From positions 11,079,665-11,143,664 of the forward strand of contig NC_089314.1 of NCBI RefSeq assembly GCF_036669915.1: 64,000 bases of DNA. Reading direction: 5' to 3'. Under the pieces are notes generated by a model, which saw nothing but the letters and a program-made list of their open reading frames with translations, had not been told where the DNA came from and ran no database searches. Shown here piece after piece: positions 1 to 10,402 of the stretch; the first letter of the stretch is position 1, and each line of letters begins with the position of its first letter. The position numbers and the translations under genes were made by a program. The stretch is from Pocillopora verrucosa. Its lineage: Eukaryota; Cnidaria; Anthozoa; Scleractinia; Pocilloporidae.

Positions 1-903
1 GGACATACGTGGCAAAATTGTTTGTTCTTCCAGTCACTCATACAGAAAAATAAACGTAAGTATATAATTGGTGTAAGGATATTTAAAATTTTTAACTAAT
101 GCACAAAAGCCACGTCTTAATGTTAATCATTTAAGTCAAGCTTGCGTAATTGGCGGGGGTATAAACGGGATAGATTCATGACGTTAGAAATATCATTGAA
201 CACTCTTTGGTCGATTGAGAGAATAATGTATCGCAGTACCGGCTTAAATTGTAGTTTTTCCATTTTCCCTTTTTGGTGCATTTTCTTTAAAGTAGTTGAA
301 ATTGTTTATGAAATAATCAAGACCGGAAAATCTTTCAAGTCTTTTAGTATCTGTGCTATCAGCGTTATGGTTCATTGGTGGTATACTAATTGCGGATCGA
401 TTGAACCGATATTTTAAGGTAGTTTTCAACGGTTTCTTAATAGTAAATTGATGAGTTTGGACGAAATCCATAGCTACCCTTCTACGAAAGCAGACACGAA
501 ACTATTCACACGATCAAGACTTTGCTTGTTGAGTTTTCCTGTGCTTGGGGTAGTTTCTTGCTTTTATCTCGACTTTTGATTGGCTTCCTATAAAATATTT
601 CCTTGCCTGAAGGGCCTTTGTTTTGATTTTGGTTTTGGCTTCGAAATAAGCCATTTAAATGCCCTATGGGTAAATGCTTGGACATCTATTCACCAGGCCC
701 ATGTAAAGGTGATTTCATAAAACAGGCCCATACACAAATGGATCCGTCATATAAAGTATACATAAGGATATTTTAACGAGGGTCATGGGTGTTGGTCATA
801 TGATGAAATAATATATCACAAGACTGAGCTACAGCCGCAGGTAGCAGAACGAAAATGAAACAAATCAAAAATTATGATTAACTCACTTAACTTCCCCTGG
901 TCA

Positions 904-909
904 TTTATT
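904..909 (-). terminator. Candidate poly(A) signal of peptide gene 1
   Basis: AATAAA on the minus strand, about 85 bases past the stop codon of the peptide gene that ends at 994. The position suits a 3' end signal; in AT-rich DNA the hexamer could be chance. Confidence 0.35.
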
Positions 910-993
910 CATACTGTTTTTGTAATGCGCTTACATGTATTGTCTTTCGTTATTAATAGTTTCTTAGGTTTTTTCTTTTCGATTTCTCATGTG

Positions 994-1448
994 TCAGCCG
1001 TCCAACTTCATCTTGGCACAACCCAGGTTCCTAGCCGCTTCACAGACACTCCTGGCTCTCAGCTCAAACTAGAGGTGAAAAATAAAGTGAGCATTGGTTG
1101 TAGTCAATAAAAATAAAAAGACTGCAAATGGAATTCAAGACTAACAGAGAAAAAGTAAGGCTAAGGATAGGAAGGATTGAATATCAATTGAGGAATTGAA
1201 GCAACATAGGCTATAGTTTTTGCATTTAAATGATAAGCGAAAACCAGGACTCAAATCCCTGCATGAATAGGTCAGGAAAGTGGAAAAAAAGACTTCAACA
1301 AAAATCATTTCATCGGAAGTAGACTGACCTTTGACGACAATTGCCTACGTCCAGGAGGACAACCACCACAGAAAGCCTCCACTTTGTCCTGAACGAAAGA
1401 AGTAAACAGCAAAAGGGTAGCGATTAACAAAAATCCCTGGATCTTCAT
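994..1448 (-). CDS. Secreted two-exon peptide, copy 1 (64 aa)
   Basis: Exon 1 is 1448-1329 (120 nt), with donor GT at 1328-1327. Exon 2 is 1068-994 (75 nt including TGA) behind a TAG acceptor, and the junction is phase 0. Residues 1-25 form a signal peptide (MKIQ, a Leu/Phe-rich core, cleavage likely after VEA). Next comes a short segment with CGGC and PPGRR near residues 27-35: Gly followed by two Arg is a classical amidation plus dibasic cleavage signal. Exon 2 carries the family tail RSVCEAARNLGC with two cysteines. The start is fixed by the shared MKIQ and by a TATA box about 80 bases upstream. The structure matches the copies at 2567, 14432 and 28929 exactly. No named family recognised; a neuropeptide-like or host-defence precursor is inference. 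Confidence 0.75.
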
Positions 1449-1527
1449 TTCCTTCCCAATGTTATCTTCAACGCATCCGCTCTCAGGCCCACGAGTGTTA
1501 GAGATACAACCTTTGGCAAACTGTGGG

Positions 1528-1534
1528 TTTTATA
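1528..1534 (-). promoter_or_regulatory. TATA box of peptide gene 1
   Basis: TATAAAA on the minus strand, 80 bases upstream of the ATG at 1448. Peptide gene 2 has a TATA element at the same distance, which supports both as the core promoter. Confidence 0.6.
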
Positions 1535-2566
1535 CACCTCTGCTGGCAATTAGTAGTCATGTGAAGGATATTAAGTGAAACACTTAACGACAAAAATCGC
1601 CTGAAGAAGTCATTTTCCACCCAGGTTGTATGTTAATCTTTTTTGTTTTTAGTTATAGTCATGTACTTGACCGAACTTGAAAGGGCACTTGTAAGAATGA
1701 ATTGATTGGTCAGCAATCCTACCTGACGAGCACCGCCTTTACTCGAGCACACTCAAACTTCCTGATGCAAATCGAAAAGCTAAATCACAATAGAGTTCGT
1801 GTTCACTTAGGGAACAGTTGAGTCCCACTATTGTTACCAAGCGAAGCCAAGGCATGAGAACCCCAATCAGCCCAATTGAGGTCAACAAAAGTAGCACTTT
1901 GTCAAACTAAAGGACATACATGTGTGGTTAATTCATTTCTTATTCGAGGTGCTCATACAGCAAACGTAGCTGTATAAAGGACTGAAATGTCCTTAAAATC
2001 TTAGTGAAGTATGAAATACACAAAAGCCACGCTTTACTCTTTATCGTTTTCATAAAGCCACCGTAATCGGCGGAGGCTCAAACAAGATGGATTAAAATAT
2101 CACGGAACCTACTTTGGATATTTGAGAACCTCTTCAGCCAAAGCTGCTCTCTGTACTTGATCACGACTTAGAAAAGTGCGTTTGTCGCGGTTGAGAAAGT
2201 TTTCTAGTTTTTGTTTTATTAATTGCAGTTGGCCTATTCCTTGCCCGATGGCCTTTTGTATAACAACACTCAATTTAAATACTCTCCAACAAATGCACGA
2301 AAGGAATTCACCAGGCTCGGGTAGAGGTGATTTTAAAATTAAAAAAAACGGGCGGGCATGCTAATGAATCAGGTCTGTGAATGAAGGTTAAATCAGCGAT
2401 GACCACAGGTGTTAGTCAGGTAGTGAAATGACATCGCAAGACTGAGCTGCAACCGCAAGTAGCAGAAACGAAATAAAACACATTTAAAAGTTCTCGTAAT
2501 ACGTTTAATTTCTTTTACTTTTGTTTGTTTCTTAGCCGGCGTTTTCCCATAGAGACTTCACACATG

Positions 2567-3021
2567 TCAGTCGTTCGTCTTCATTCCGGCACAATCCAAA
2601 CTCCTAGCTGCGTCACATATACTCCTCGATGTCACCTCAAACTGGAGGAGAAAAATTAAGAAATTTCCAGTTTTAATCGATGAAAATGAAAAGCCCACAA
2701 ATGTAAAATAGAGACTAACAAAGAGTGAAGCTTGCTGAGGATTGATTAAATGCCAATCGACGAGTTCAAGCAACATAGAAAAGATTTTAATTGAACTGAT
2801 AATATACAAACGAAACCAGGACTTTAATCCCCACAAGCTCATGAAAAGGTCAGGCAAAAAATATTTCATTAAGGGAATTTCCTCTATCGGAAATAACAAA
2901 CCTCTGATGACAATTGTCTTCGTCCAGGAGGAAAAGAAGTGCCGAAAGCCTTCACCTTGTGTTCAACAAAGGACGCCAACAGCAAAAGCGAAGTGATGAA
3001 CAAAAAAGCCTGGATCTTCAT
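2567..3021 (-). CDS. Secreted two-exon peptide, copy 2 (64 aa)
   Basis: Exon 1 is 3021-2902 (120 nt, donor GT at 2901-2900). Exon 2 is 2641-2567 (75 nt with TGA) after a CAG acceptor. The signal peptide begins MKIQAFLF with a Leu-rich core and ends near VKA. It is followed by FGTSFPPGRR, then a linker and the exon 2 tail RSICDAARSLDCAGM. Compared with copy 1 the two cysteines before PPGRR are replaced by Thr and Phe, whereas the PPGRR motif and both tail cysteines are kept. Exon lengths and phase equal those of the other three copies. The ORF reads back through the intron from exon 2, so an ORF-only view hides the real gene. Function unknown; see copy 1. Confidence 0.75.
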
Positions 3022-3099
3022 TTCCTTTTTAATGTTGTCTTCGACGTGTCGCTTTCAGGCCCAGAACTGCCAGGGGTATAGTCTATTGCAAGCTGTAGG

Positions 3100-3107
3100 T
3101 TTTTATA
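3100..3107 (-). promoter_or_regulatory. TATA box of peptide gene 2
   Basis: TATAAAAA on the minus strand, about 80 bases upstream of the ATG at 3021, in a context aligned with the TATA box of gene 1. It is conserved although the surrounding sequence has diverged. Confidence 0.6.
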
Positions 3108-3639
3108 TTCCTTTGCAAGCAATTAGTAGTTATGTGAAGGATGTTAAGTTAAACACTTCACGGCAAAAATCACCTGAAGAAGCCATTGTCCACTTAGGTT
3201 AATAATGGATCTATTTTTTTTACAAGCTGAACTAATTCATCTTGCCGAACTTTAAAAGGTACTTGGAAGAATGTGTGTGAAATGAAAACAAATTCAGTCT
3301 TCTCGTCGGTTTATTATCCCATTTTTACAGGAGGTCAAAGCAAGAGCAAATTTTCCTTTTTGTTAGCCACAAATTATTTCAAAAATATTTGAGACACATT
3401 CATTGTTTTTGAGGATACAAAAATGCCTTTTGAGTTAAAATGCTCACATGAATTATTAGAAGTTAAGGCAGGTGCATATTATGATTTTGGAGAAAGGTAA
3501 AAATACTAATAAATGTGTAACAAGGACAGGAAACAAGGATCAAGGACGGGTAGACGCAGGGGGCCGTCACGATGTAATTTGTTAGGAATGACGTCGTTAG
3601 GAGGCTTCAGATATGTTTAAACTTTAAATGGGCCACTTC

Positions 3640-5250
3640 CGAGTTCTTGCGTTTCAGTGATCTGGTACCAAATTACGGCGCAAGGACGAGGTTAGGTGCG
3701 AAGTCGCTCTCATCGGTATAAAGAATACAGTGCCGTGGTTGAGAAAATAAGCGAAAAATGTGGGACAGTGAAAAATTATTTGTGAGAAAGGTATTCGGGG
3801 AAGTGATGGCGACAGAGGAAAAAACTAAGTAGAACCTTTCGATTGATGCAAAAAGATTGCCTCACTGAGGCAGATCACTGAAAATTGCCTCTTCTGCCAA
3901 AGACCGCAAAAAAAACAAAAAAAAAAACTGAAGGAAGAGAAATTACAAACAAGCGAGAGCAAATTTCCAGTCCCAATAATTTTGAATGCTTGGACGTACC
4001 TCTTTTCTAACATTCCAGAGCTCTCGTTCGGCGTCCACACGCACCTTTGCCTAAGTTGTTTTTGATGTCAACATATAACCATTGTTTATTTCTTGCTTAA
4101 TCGTAGCGAGGGCTCACTGTAGTTTGCGAAACGAAATTGAAATCAGTTATTTGTGAATGAACTCAAAATCTGTATATCTGTAATTAACTACACAAGAAGT
4201 GCAGAAAACTGAGCTACCAGCCGGAAGGATGAATCGGTCATTTCACTACCAGTGTGGATTTCATACGAAACCTTGAAATAATAACAATTACGGAAAGTGC
4301 GAAATGAAAATCTTCGGGGTGTACTTTGCGAAATATTCACTTGAACATTTACGATGAATAATTCAAATGCGTGACATGACACTTTACTTAACCTGGAAGC
4401 GTCACGCATTCCTGAAGCTCAGCAGGAAACCATGGCAGCTATCTCATGCCGTTTCCTTTTTTTTTTACAACAAAAATCTTCAGAGATGGAAAGAAATCGG
4501 AAGAAATTTTAGCCTGGGGTTCAAACGTTAATTATAGTTGATATTATATGCTAAGTTGTGGTTGCAATCTACGCTAGTGACGAACTGACCGATTCATCCT
4601 TCCGGCTGGTGGAGTTTACAACATGAATCCTCCTTTCGCAAATTACAGATTTTCATTTCACAAATATAGCTTTCCATTTTGCTTATTACAGATTTTGAGT
4701 TCATTTCAAAAGTAAAAGATTTCCAATTCGTTTCGTTTAGATCGTTTCGCAAATTACAATAAGCCCTTGCCAAGATCGAATCAGCAAGAAAAAACAACGA
4801 GTAAATGATGACAGAGAAGAAAGCGAGGCCAGGCTTGGCCAGGCTGCATGCGAACGCCGAACGAGAACTTTGGAAAGTTATAGAAGTTGTGCATCCAAGT
4901 CCCAAACATTTTAGGAAGTAGAAATTTGGCTTCACTTGATTGTAATTTCTCCTCCATCAGCTTTTGCGATCTTCAGCAGATCGGCTGGTTGAATCTGCTT
5001 CCTTGCTGCAGCTGTCTTGCATATATCGAACAGTTCTGCTTTTTTCTTTCCTTTGCCGCCATTATTTAGCTGAATGCCTCTCTCCCGCAAATAATTTTCA
5101 CTCTCCAATCCTGGATTTCGAGAAATTTTATCTCATTTTCACCACCGGTACACTTTATTCTTTTTATCGGTGAGGACGACTTCGCACCTATCCTTGTCCT
5201 TGCGCCGTAATTTCGTCACCAGATCACTGAACCGCGAGAACTGGGAAGTG
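3640..5250. mobile_element. Large imperfect fold-back (inverted repeat) element
   Basis: The left arm, about 3640-4420, is matched in reverse complement by the right arm, about 4560-5250. Examples: the block with TTACGGCGCAAGGAC at 3674 pairs with 5205, the block with CTCGTTCGGCG at 4022 pairs with 4860, and CAGCCGGAAGGATGAATCGG at 4216 pairs with 4590. Arms are some 700 bases and clearly diverged; the centre near 4430-4560 is unpaired. No long ORF with recognisable homology lies inside. It resembles a fold-back or nonautonomous DNA element, or two inverted copies of one repeat. The exact ends and target duplication are not resolved. Confidence 0.6.
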
Positions 5251-8200
5251 GCTTGTTCTCGACGGTCGCAACCCAGCTAGACTTTTATCGCATGACTCCC
5301 GAAATCCACTCCTAGGCTGAGCCTTTTCAAAAGCATACAAGTGCTTTATACCCGATGTTGGGAACGGTTACATTTTTCTTATACTTGCTTGATTTTTTAT
5401 CTATTTGTAATATATTTAATATCCAAGAGGCGCTCAATGTATCGACCACTAAATAAAATTCAAGTTTTCGGGTAAGGTTTTTAGAGTAAATCTATTCAAA
5501 CCATTTTTTTTAGATAAAAAAAAAAAACATATTTTTTGCGTGGACATTAACGAAGAGATATGTATAAGGTACAACTCCTACTTCTGAGTAGAAAAAACAA
5601 ACAAACCACTTCCTTTATAACGCCTGTATTAGACCATCAAACCTGAAAAAAATTGTCCAATAAACAAACCTTCATTTTTAGTTTACAAATTGTTTCGGTT
5701 TTTTTCTAGAGTGAAAGGTCTTACGTTTTTAAATTATATGATCATTAAGGCGAAGAATTTTTGCGTATATTTCCCTACTAATACTTATGACATGGCGTTT
5801 AATGACATCAAATAAAGAACGAGCAGTTGCGACGTCATTAGCACAAGCGTTAGTCATGCGTGACCAGCGATACTTATATGCAAAAATATATTGACAAGTT
5901 CTGAACTTCTGTGATTTTCTAGGGCTACTCCATACAAACTATGATAAAGATATCCCAAATCTACAGAATGTTTCACAGGATTTAACTGGCGAACACCTAG
6001 CATATTTTTTTTCAACATGCCAATGCATGCCTAGAAGTTCCAATCCTTTTTTTCACTTCTTGTCCACGCTCTGTTGTCATCTCTCTCATTTTGCTTCCCC
6101 TCCTTCCCTAGTATTTTATTATCTCCATATCTCCTCAGTGATTACATTTTCCTGTAAGAGACCACTCTCTTGATCACCTAAAGATCCCCGCCATAATCAG
6201 ACATCGACTTTACCTTCCGTCGCCAATTCTTGCACACAAAAAGTATCTCTGTTTGATTTGCAAACATAGGCAGTTTCCCATGACAATTCTTCAGTTCATG
6301 CATATCGCAAAATGTTTTGCACTCAATTTAGTGCAATATTTCTCCTTTTTCACACCAAATCAGGCTTCATTTTACCACCTGTCTTTCATGAATTGTAATG
6401 CTGTGTTCTTGTTCTTAATGTAGTGGACCAATCACTTTAACCTTGAAAAACGATACCTGATCCATGATCCTTTGAACGCGACTGCAGCAATCGTATTTCT
6501 TTCTCTCAAAATCAATAATGGATTCAGTCACAGCCATTCGTGACTTCAAGTAACTGTTATCAAGATGGCATTACTGGCCTTGCTTATCAACTTGCAAGTT
6601 TTCGTCAAAAGAGGACGCTTAAAGTCATAAAAAGAAAACAGATCCTTGCCCTGCCAGCCAAATTTAGAGAAAGAGAAAGAGCTTTAAAATCAAATACTCT
6701 GGTAATAATAGCAATTTTCCAACGTTTATATGAGTAGCAATTATGACTGACGATTTTGGTAATCAAATGATTCGATGAAATGAAGTCAGGCTGAACCTCA
6801 GTGCTTACGCGATCTTCGTCCGGCAGTGACAAGTACAAGCAAGCATGCATGTTTCCCCGCCCTTCTTTACCTATATCTGCATTAGACACGTAAAACGTGC
6901 CAGGAAGCATACCACTCGAAAACAAAACCGGTCCGCGCCGACCCTCGAAATTTCGTCAGTCCACTTACCTAACTATGCTGACACAGACGGCGAAATGAAG
7001 CTTCACACAGTAACGAAGATTTGATCCCTAAGGGCACTGAAATTGAGAACAATAAATCGCCGTTAGTTCATCTGGGTCAAACACAGTTATAGAACGTCGC
7101 CTTAGAGTTAACACTTTTACCCCTCAGTTTATGCAAGTTTCCAAGGCCCCTTCCTTCAGACAACGAGTCTGCGTCGGTTTTTGCCACACGCAAAATGTGT
7201 CGCTAGGTATCTGGCTATGCTTATAACGCTTATTTGTGATCCTGGAATTAAACAGTCACAATCATGTTTTTCCAATTAGAGTTTCTTGAGGTGAGGGAAA
7301 AAGGCATACCTGGAGGAGCCTAGTCGGCTTTCACGCGAACAAAGCTGAAAAAATCGAGTATCATCGGCAGAAATATTCGACAAGATGGCGGCCGCGCTTG
7401 CGCATTTCGTCCATAATGGCGTCCAAATAATATAGTATGGAAATTTGTAAAATTTCTAAAATATAACAATCAGGAGCTCATGGTCCCGTCTGCTCTCGAT
7501 CGAGACATATTCAGTACTGATTCTGCTATTCATCAAACCTCACAGGGACTCGATATATAAAAACCACTTACTTCCCGAGCCAGTTCTTTCGTCATTGATC
7601 ATTGACCTAGGTCGCCATACAGTTCTTGAAAATCCGTCGTTCTTCATCCCAAACACTCGCCTATTACAGGAAAGTGCATCAATAAAGTCAACTGCTCTCG
7701 ATCGAATTGACTGCTACAGAGTTTGAAGCGTCCAAATATCCTGTAAAATTGCCATTTCCTCCCATCAAAAAAGTTCCCAACGCGCCAGAATATCCCTTGT
7801 TTTCCATGTTGAGTAAGTGACGAGACGCCATGTTGAAAACTATGACTGAAATAGTTAAACACGAACAACGCTGATCTTCGAATCGTCGGTCATATTTGTT
7901 TATGTTCTTGCAGGGAAATAAATCAGTTCTCAGGTCCTTTTCGGAATAAAAATATGCCAGGCATTGAATGCAAATTCAGAAATCATAGTGCGAAAATTAA
8001 ATTAAAGCAAATCAAAATTCTGACATCATGTCATCGCTCTGCCTCGAAAAATCCCAAAGATTTACTTGCAGGTCTTCTTTTCTTTTTCTTTTCATCAAAT
8101 AGAAGATCTGCGGTGCTCAAATTGTATAAGTCATGGTACGAAACACTCTTTTTTGCAGATCGAGCCGGGATCGCCGCCATATTGAATTCTCTTGATATTC

Positions 8201-8369
8201 TATTGTTCCGGAGTGTAATACGATATACCGCTGATAATTGTTAGCGGGCTCGAAATTTCCTTGATTTCTGGCGATGTAACTCCCGGCTGGCCCGAAAGTT
8301 CTTAAACTACTGAAATAAGCGGCCATACGAACACCTTTTGCCGGTCATATTTCTAGACATAACAGAGGT
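5251..8369. other. No gene recognised
   Basis: About 3.1 kb of AT-rich DNA with only short ORFs lacking recognisable domains. The one point of note is CAAGATGGCGGCCGC at 7382-7396, a close match to the YY1 consensus common in housekeeping promoters and initiators, followed by ATAATGGCG at 7413. No convincing adjoining exon was found on either strand. Confidence 0.4.
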
Positions 8370-8401
<32 letters not shown>

Positions 8402-8403
8402 TT
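8370..8403. repeat. (TA)n microsatellite
   Basis: Run of TA dinucleotides interrupted once by TG. Simple sequence repeat. Confidence 0.9.
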
Positions 8404-8881
8404 TTGTGATGGGGAAAAATGGCAGTCTTATTTTCCAAAGCAGAACAGAGTTATCAGTCAGAGTGCGTTTGACGTTCCTAGAACAAATTCCAGGGGAGTG
8501 GGGTGAGTTATAATACGGTTTTATTGATTGACTGCTTATTTTCCCTCCCGATAGACATTTTTCAAAGCATATTCCATAATAGTTGTAAAAATCGCAGAAA
8601 ACAAATTTTAGTGTGAACTTGTTTATTGAAGCATCTTCTACAAAATCCAAATGCTGGCAAGTAGTTTTGGTAGTTTGTGTTTAAAATAAAAAAAAAGGGT
8701 ACGCTTAAGTAGGCGATTTATAGCCATTTTCCTCATGTTTCGCTGTCTTTTCTCGGAGGGCTGTTCAAATTTACCGCCGGTGGCCTTAAAAAGTATCCGG
8801 ATGTGACCAAGCATTCTGCACTCCCCTCCTCGCCCCGATTTGGACTCTCTCTCTCCTTCTCATCGGGCCGGATTAGTATAT

Positions 8882-9008
8882 GTAATCACATGAGGCCAAG
8901 TACTATTAAGGATTAATTGCACGAGAGTTTCCAAAATTTTCCAAATTGGAAAATTTTGAAAACTCAAGTGCAATTAATCCTTAATAGTACGAGGTCTCAT
9001 GGGATTAC
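8882..9008. repeat. Near-perfect 127-bp palindrome
   Basis: Arms of about 63 bases pair around position 8945. TACTATTAAGGATTAATTGC at 8901 is matched by its reverse complement ending at 8989, and the outer GTAATCACATGAG pairs with CTCATGGGATTAC with few mismatches. The whole could form a long hairpin. It looks like a miniature hairpin transposon. The adjacent element at 9013 begins four bases further on. Confidence 0.8.
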
Positions 9009-9012
9009 TTGT

Positions 9013-9227
9013 TTATCAATAAAGGGCAAAATTTATACGAAGGAAAATCACGCGCGCAGTCTATTTTTAACAAATTTCAAGATAACGAACGGTTGCTATG
9101 CAACGGATTAGCCAATCATTAACAGGTAATCATGCCCTCTCTTGATTACTAAAAATGCCCTCGATTAAGAAAAAATGCCCTCTCTCTCAACCAATCAGCG
9201 CTCAGTAATTTTGCCCTTTATTGATAA
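9013..9227. mobile_element. MITE-like element with 21-bp perfect TIRs
   Basis: TTATCAATAAAGGGCAAAAT at 9013 is repeated in perfect inverted form ending at 9227. The 215-bp unit holds three short repeats of AAATGCCCTC near 9154-9187 and no ORF. Its length and terminal inverted repeats suit a nonautonomous DNA transposon. The superfamily is not assigned because no clear target-site duplication is visible. Confidence 0.65.
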
Positions 9228-9650
9228 GGCCCGAAAGCACGAAGGGCTCCGTCAAGGCAGCTATCAGCAAAATCTACATGGATAAGACTATCAGCCAGTG
9301 TACATTTGAGAGTCCCGGGCACTCATTCAGGAAGTGCGTGGGGGAGGGGGAGGCTGAGAAAACTGTAGCTTAAATGTGTGCCTCTGCGTTTCCTGTAATG
9401 ACCTGCAATAGCAGCAGAAGTTGGATGAGCTTTAACTTGAATTCCAGGGAGGGAATGAGGAGTTTTCTCTATTAAGCATATGGCTCTTACAACATTGGCG
9501 TTTACTCCTGATGGTAGGACGAAACACCAAAAAATAAACACTAAACTATTACTGAGACCCTTCGGATCGGATCTAAAGCTAAACTTATCTCGAAATCCTT
9601 CGGAACGGCTACGGAACTCGAGTGCCAAGAAACACTCTGCTGCTGACTTA

Positions 9651-10399
9651 GGCCTAGTTCAAACGTAGATCTTTACATGTACCGAACCTAACGTTTCTAT
9701 TAAGTACATGTAATGATCGACGTTTGAATCAATTAGGATCGGCAGATTTGTATTCAGATCGACAGTGCCGTTCTATCCGACTCGGCTAGTCGGATAGAAC
9801 GGTAAAAGATCGGCATTGATTCATACGTCGTACTTTACATGTACCGAACTTAATGCATACATTATACATACGTTAAAATAATTATGTTTTACCCACAATT
9901 CAAGAAAGTTCGCTTACGTGCCATGCGCGAAAGCCTTCGAACCATTCAAACAATATGGCGGGAAAGGAGGAAGGCTCGTGCTCCTCTTGTTTTAAAACCA
10001 CAAAATATACCTGTCTTACGTGTAAGGAGTACTTTTGTATGCCATGTTCGGTGTTTGAAATAAGCAATAATAGAAGGCAAGCCAAATTCAAAACTCGTCT
10101 TCTCCTGGCAGCAAGGTTGTTTAATGCTAACTGCATCTTGAGTCGCCTTTTTCTACCCTCCTTAATCGCATTTGCAAGAAAAACAAGCTCTTCATTTCCA
10201 CAAGTTGTGCTTCCCGCATTTTTTTCCGCCATTTTGGTAGGCATTAACCGCTGACTACAATAGAGTTATGTTCAGTTTTGCAATTAGGATCGACTAAATT
10301 CGGATCGACGTTTGAATCAACTGCCGCTCTTAATTATTCGAGTCGACCCAAATTGAAATTAGGTTCGGTACATGTAAAGATCGACGTTTGAACTAGGCC
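9651..10399. mobile_element. Nonautonomous PIF/Harbinger-like DNA transposon (749 bp)
   Basis: Terminal inverted repeats of about 41 bp with one mismatch begin GGCCTAGTTCAAACG at 9651 and end in the reverse complement at 10399. They are flanked on both sides by TTA (9648-9650 and 10400-10402), the 3-bp TWA target duplication typical of PIF/Harbinger elements. Inside lies a 35-bp palindrome at 9771-9805. Two overlapping ORFs are present. The plus ORF 9955-10254 starts with a CxxC-x(8)-CxxC-x(4)-CxxC zinc-binding-like pattern. The minus ORF 10244-9900 has the Arg-rich then Leu-rich stretch seen near the start of some Harbinger transposases. No DDE core is present, so it cannot encode its own transposase. 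Confidence 0.75.
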
Positions 10400-10402
10400 T
10401 TA

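Larger units (their letters stand above)
1..3240. repeat. Diverged tandem duplication carrying peptide genes 1 and 2
   Basis: Two head-to-tail copies, roughly 1-1900 and 1911-3240, align over most of their length (for example the stretch at 100-180 against 2020-2100, and 990-1075 against 2562-2650) with many substitutions and indels; the offset falls from about 1910 to 1570 bases along the alignment. Each copy holds one minus-strand secreted-peptide gene with its TATA box. The divergence is far higher than in the 14-39 kb duplication, so this is an older event. The window edge cuts the start of copy 1. Confidence 0.75.
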
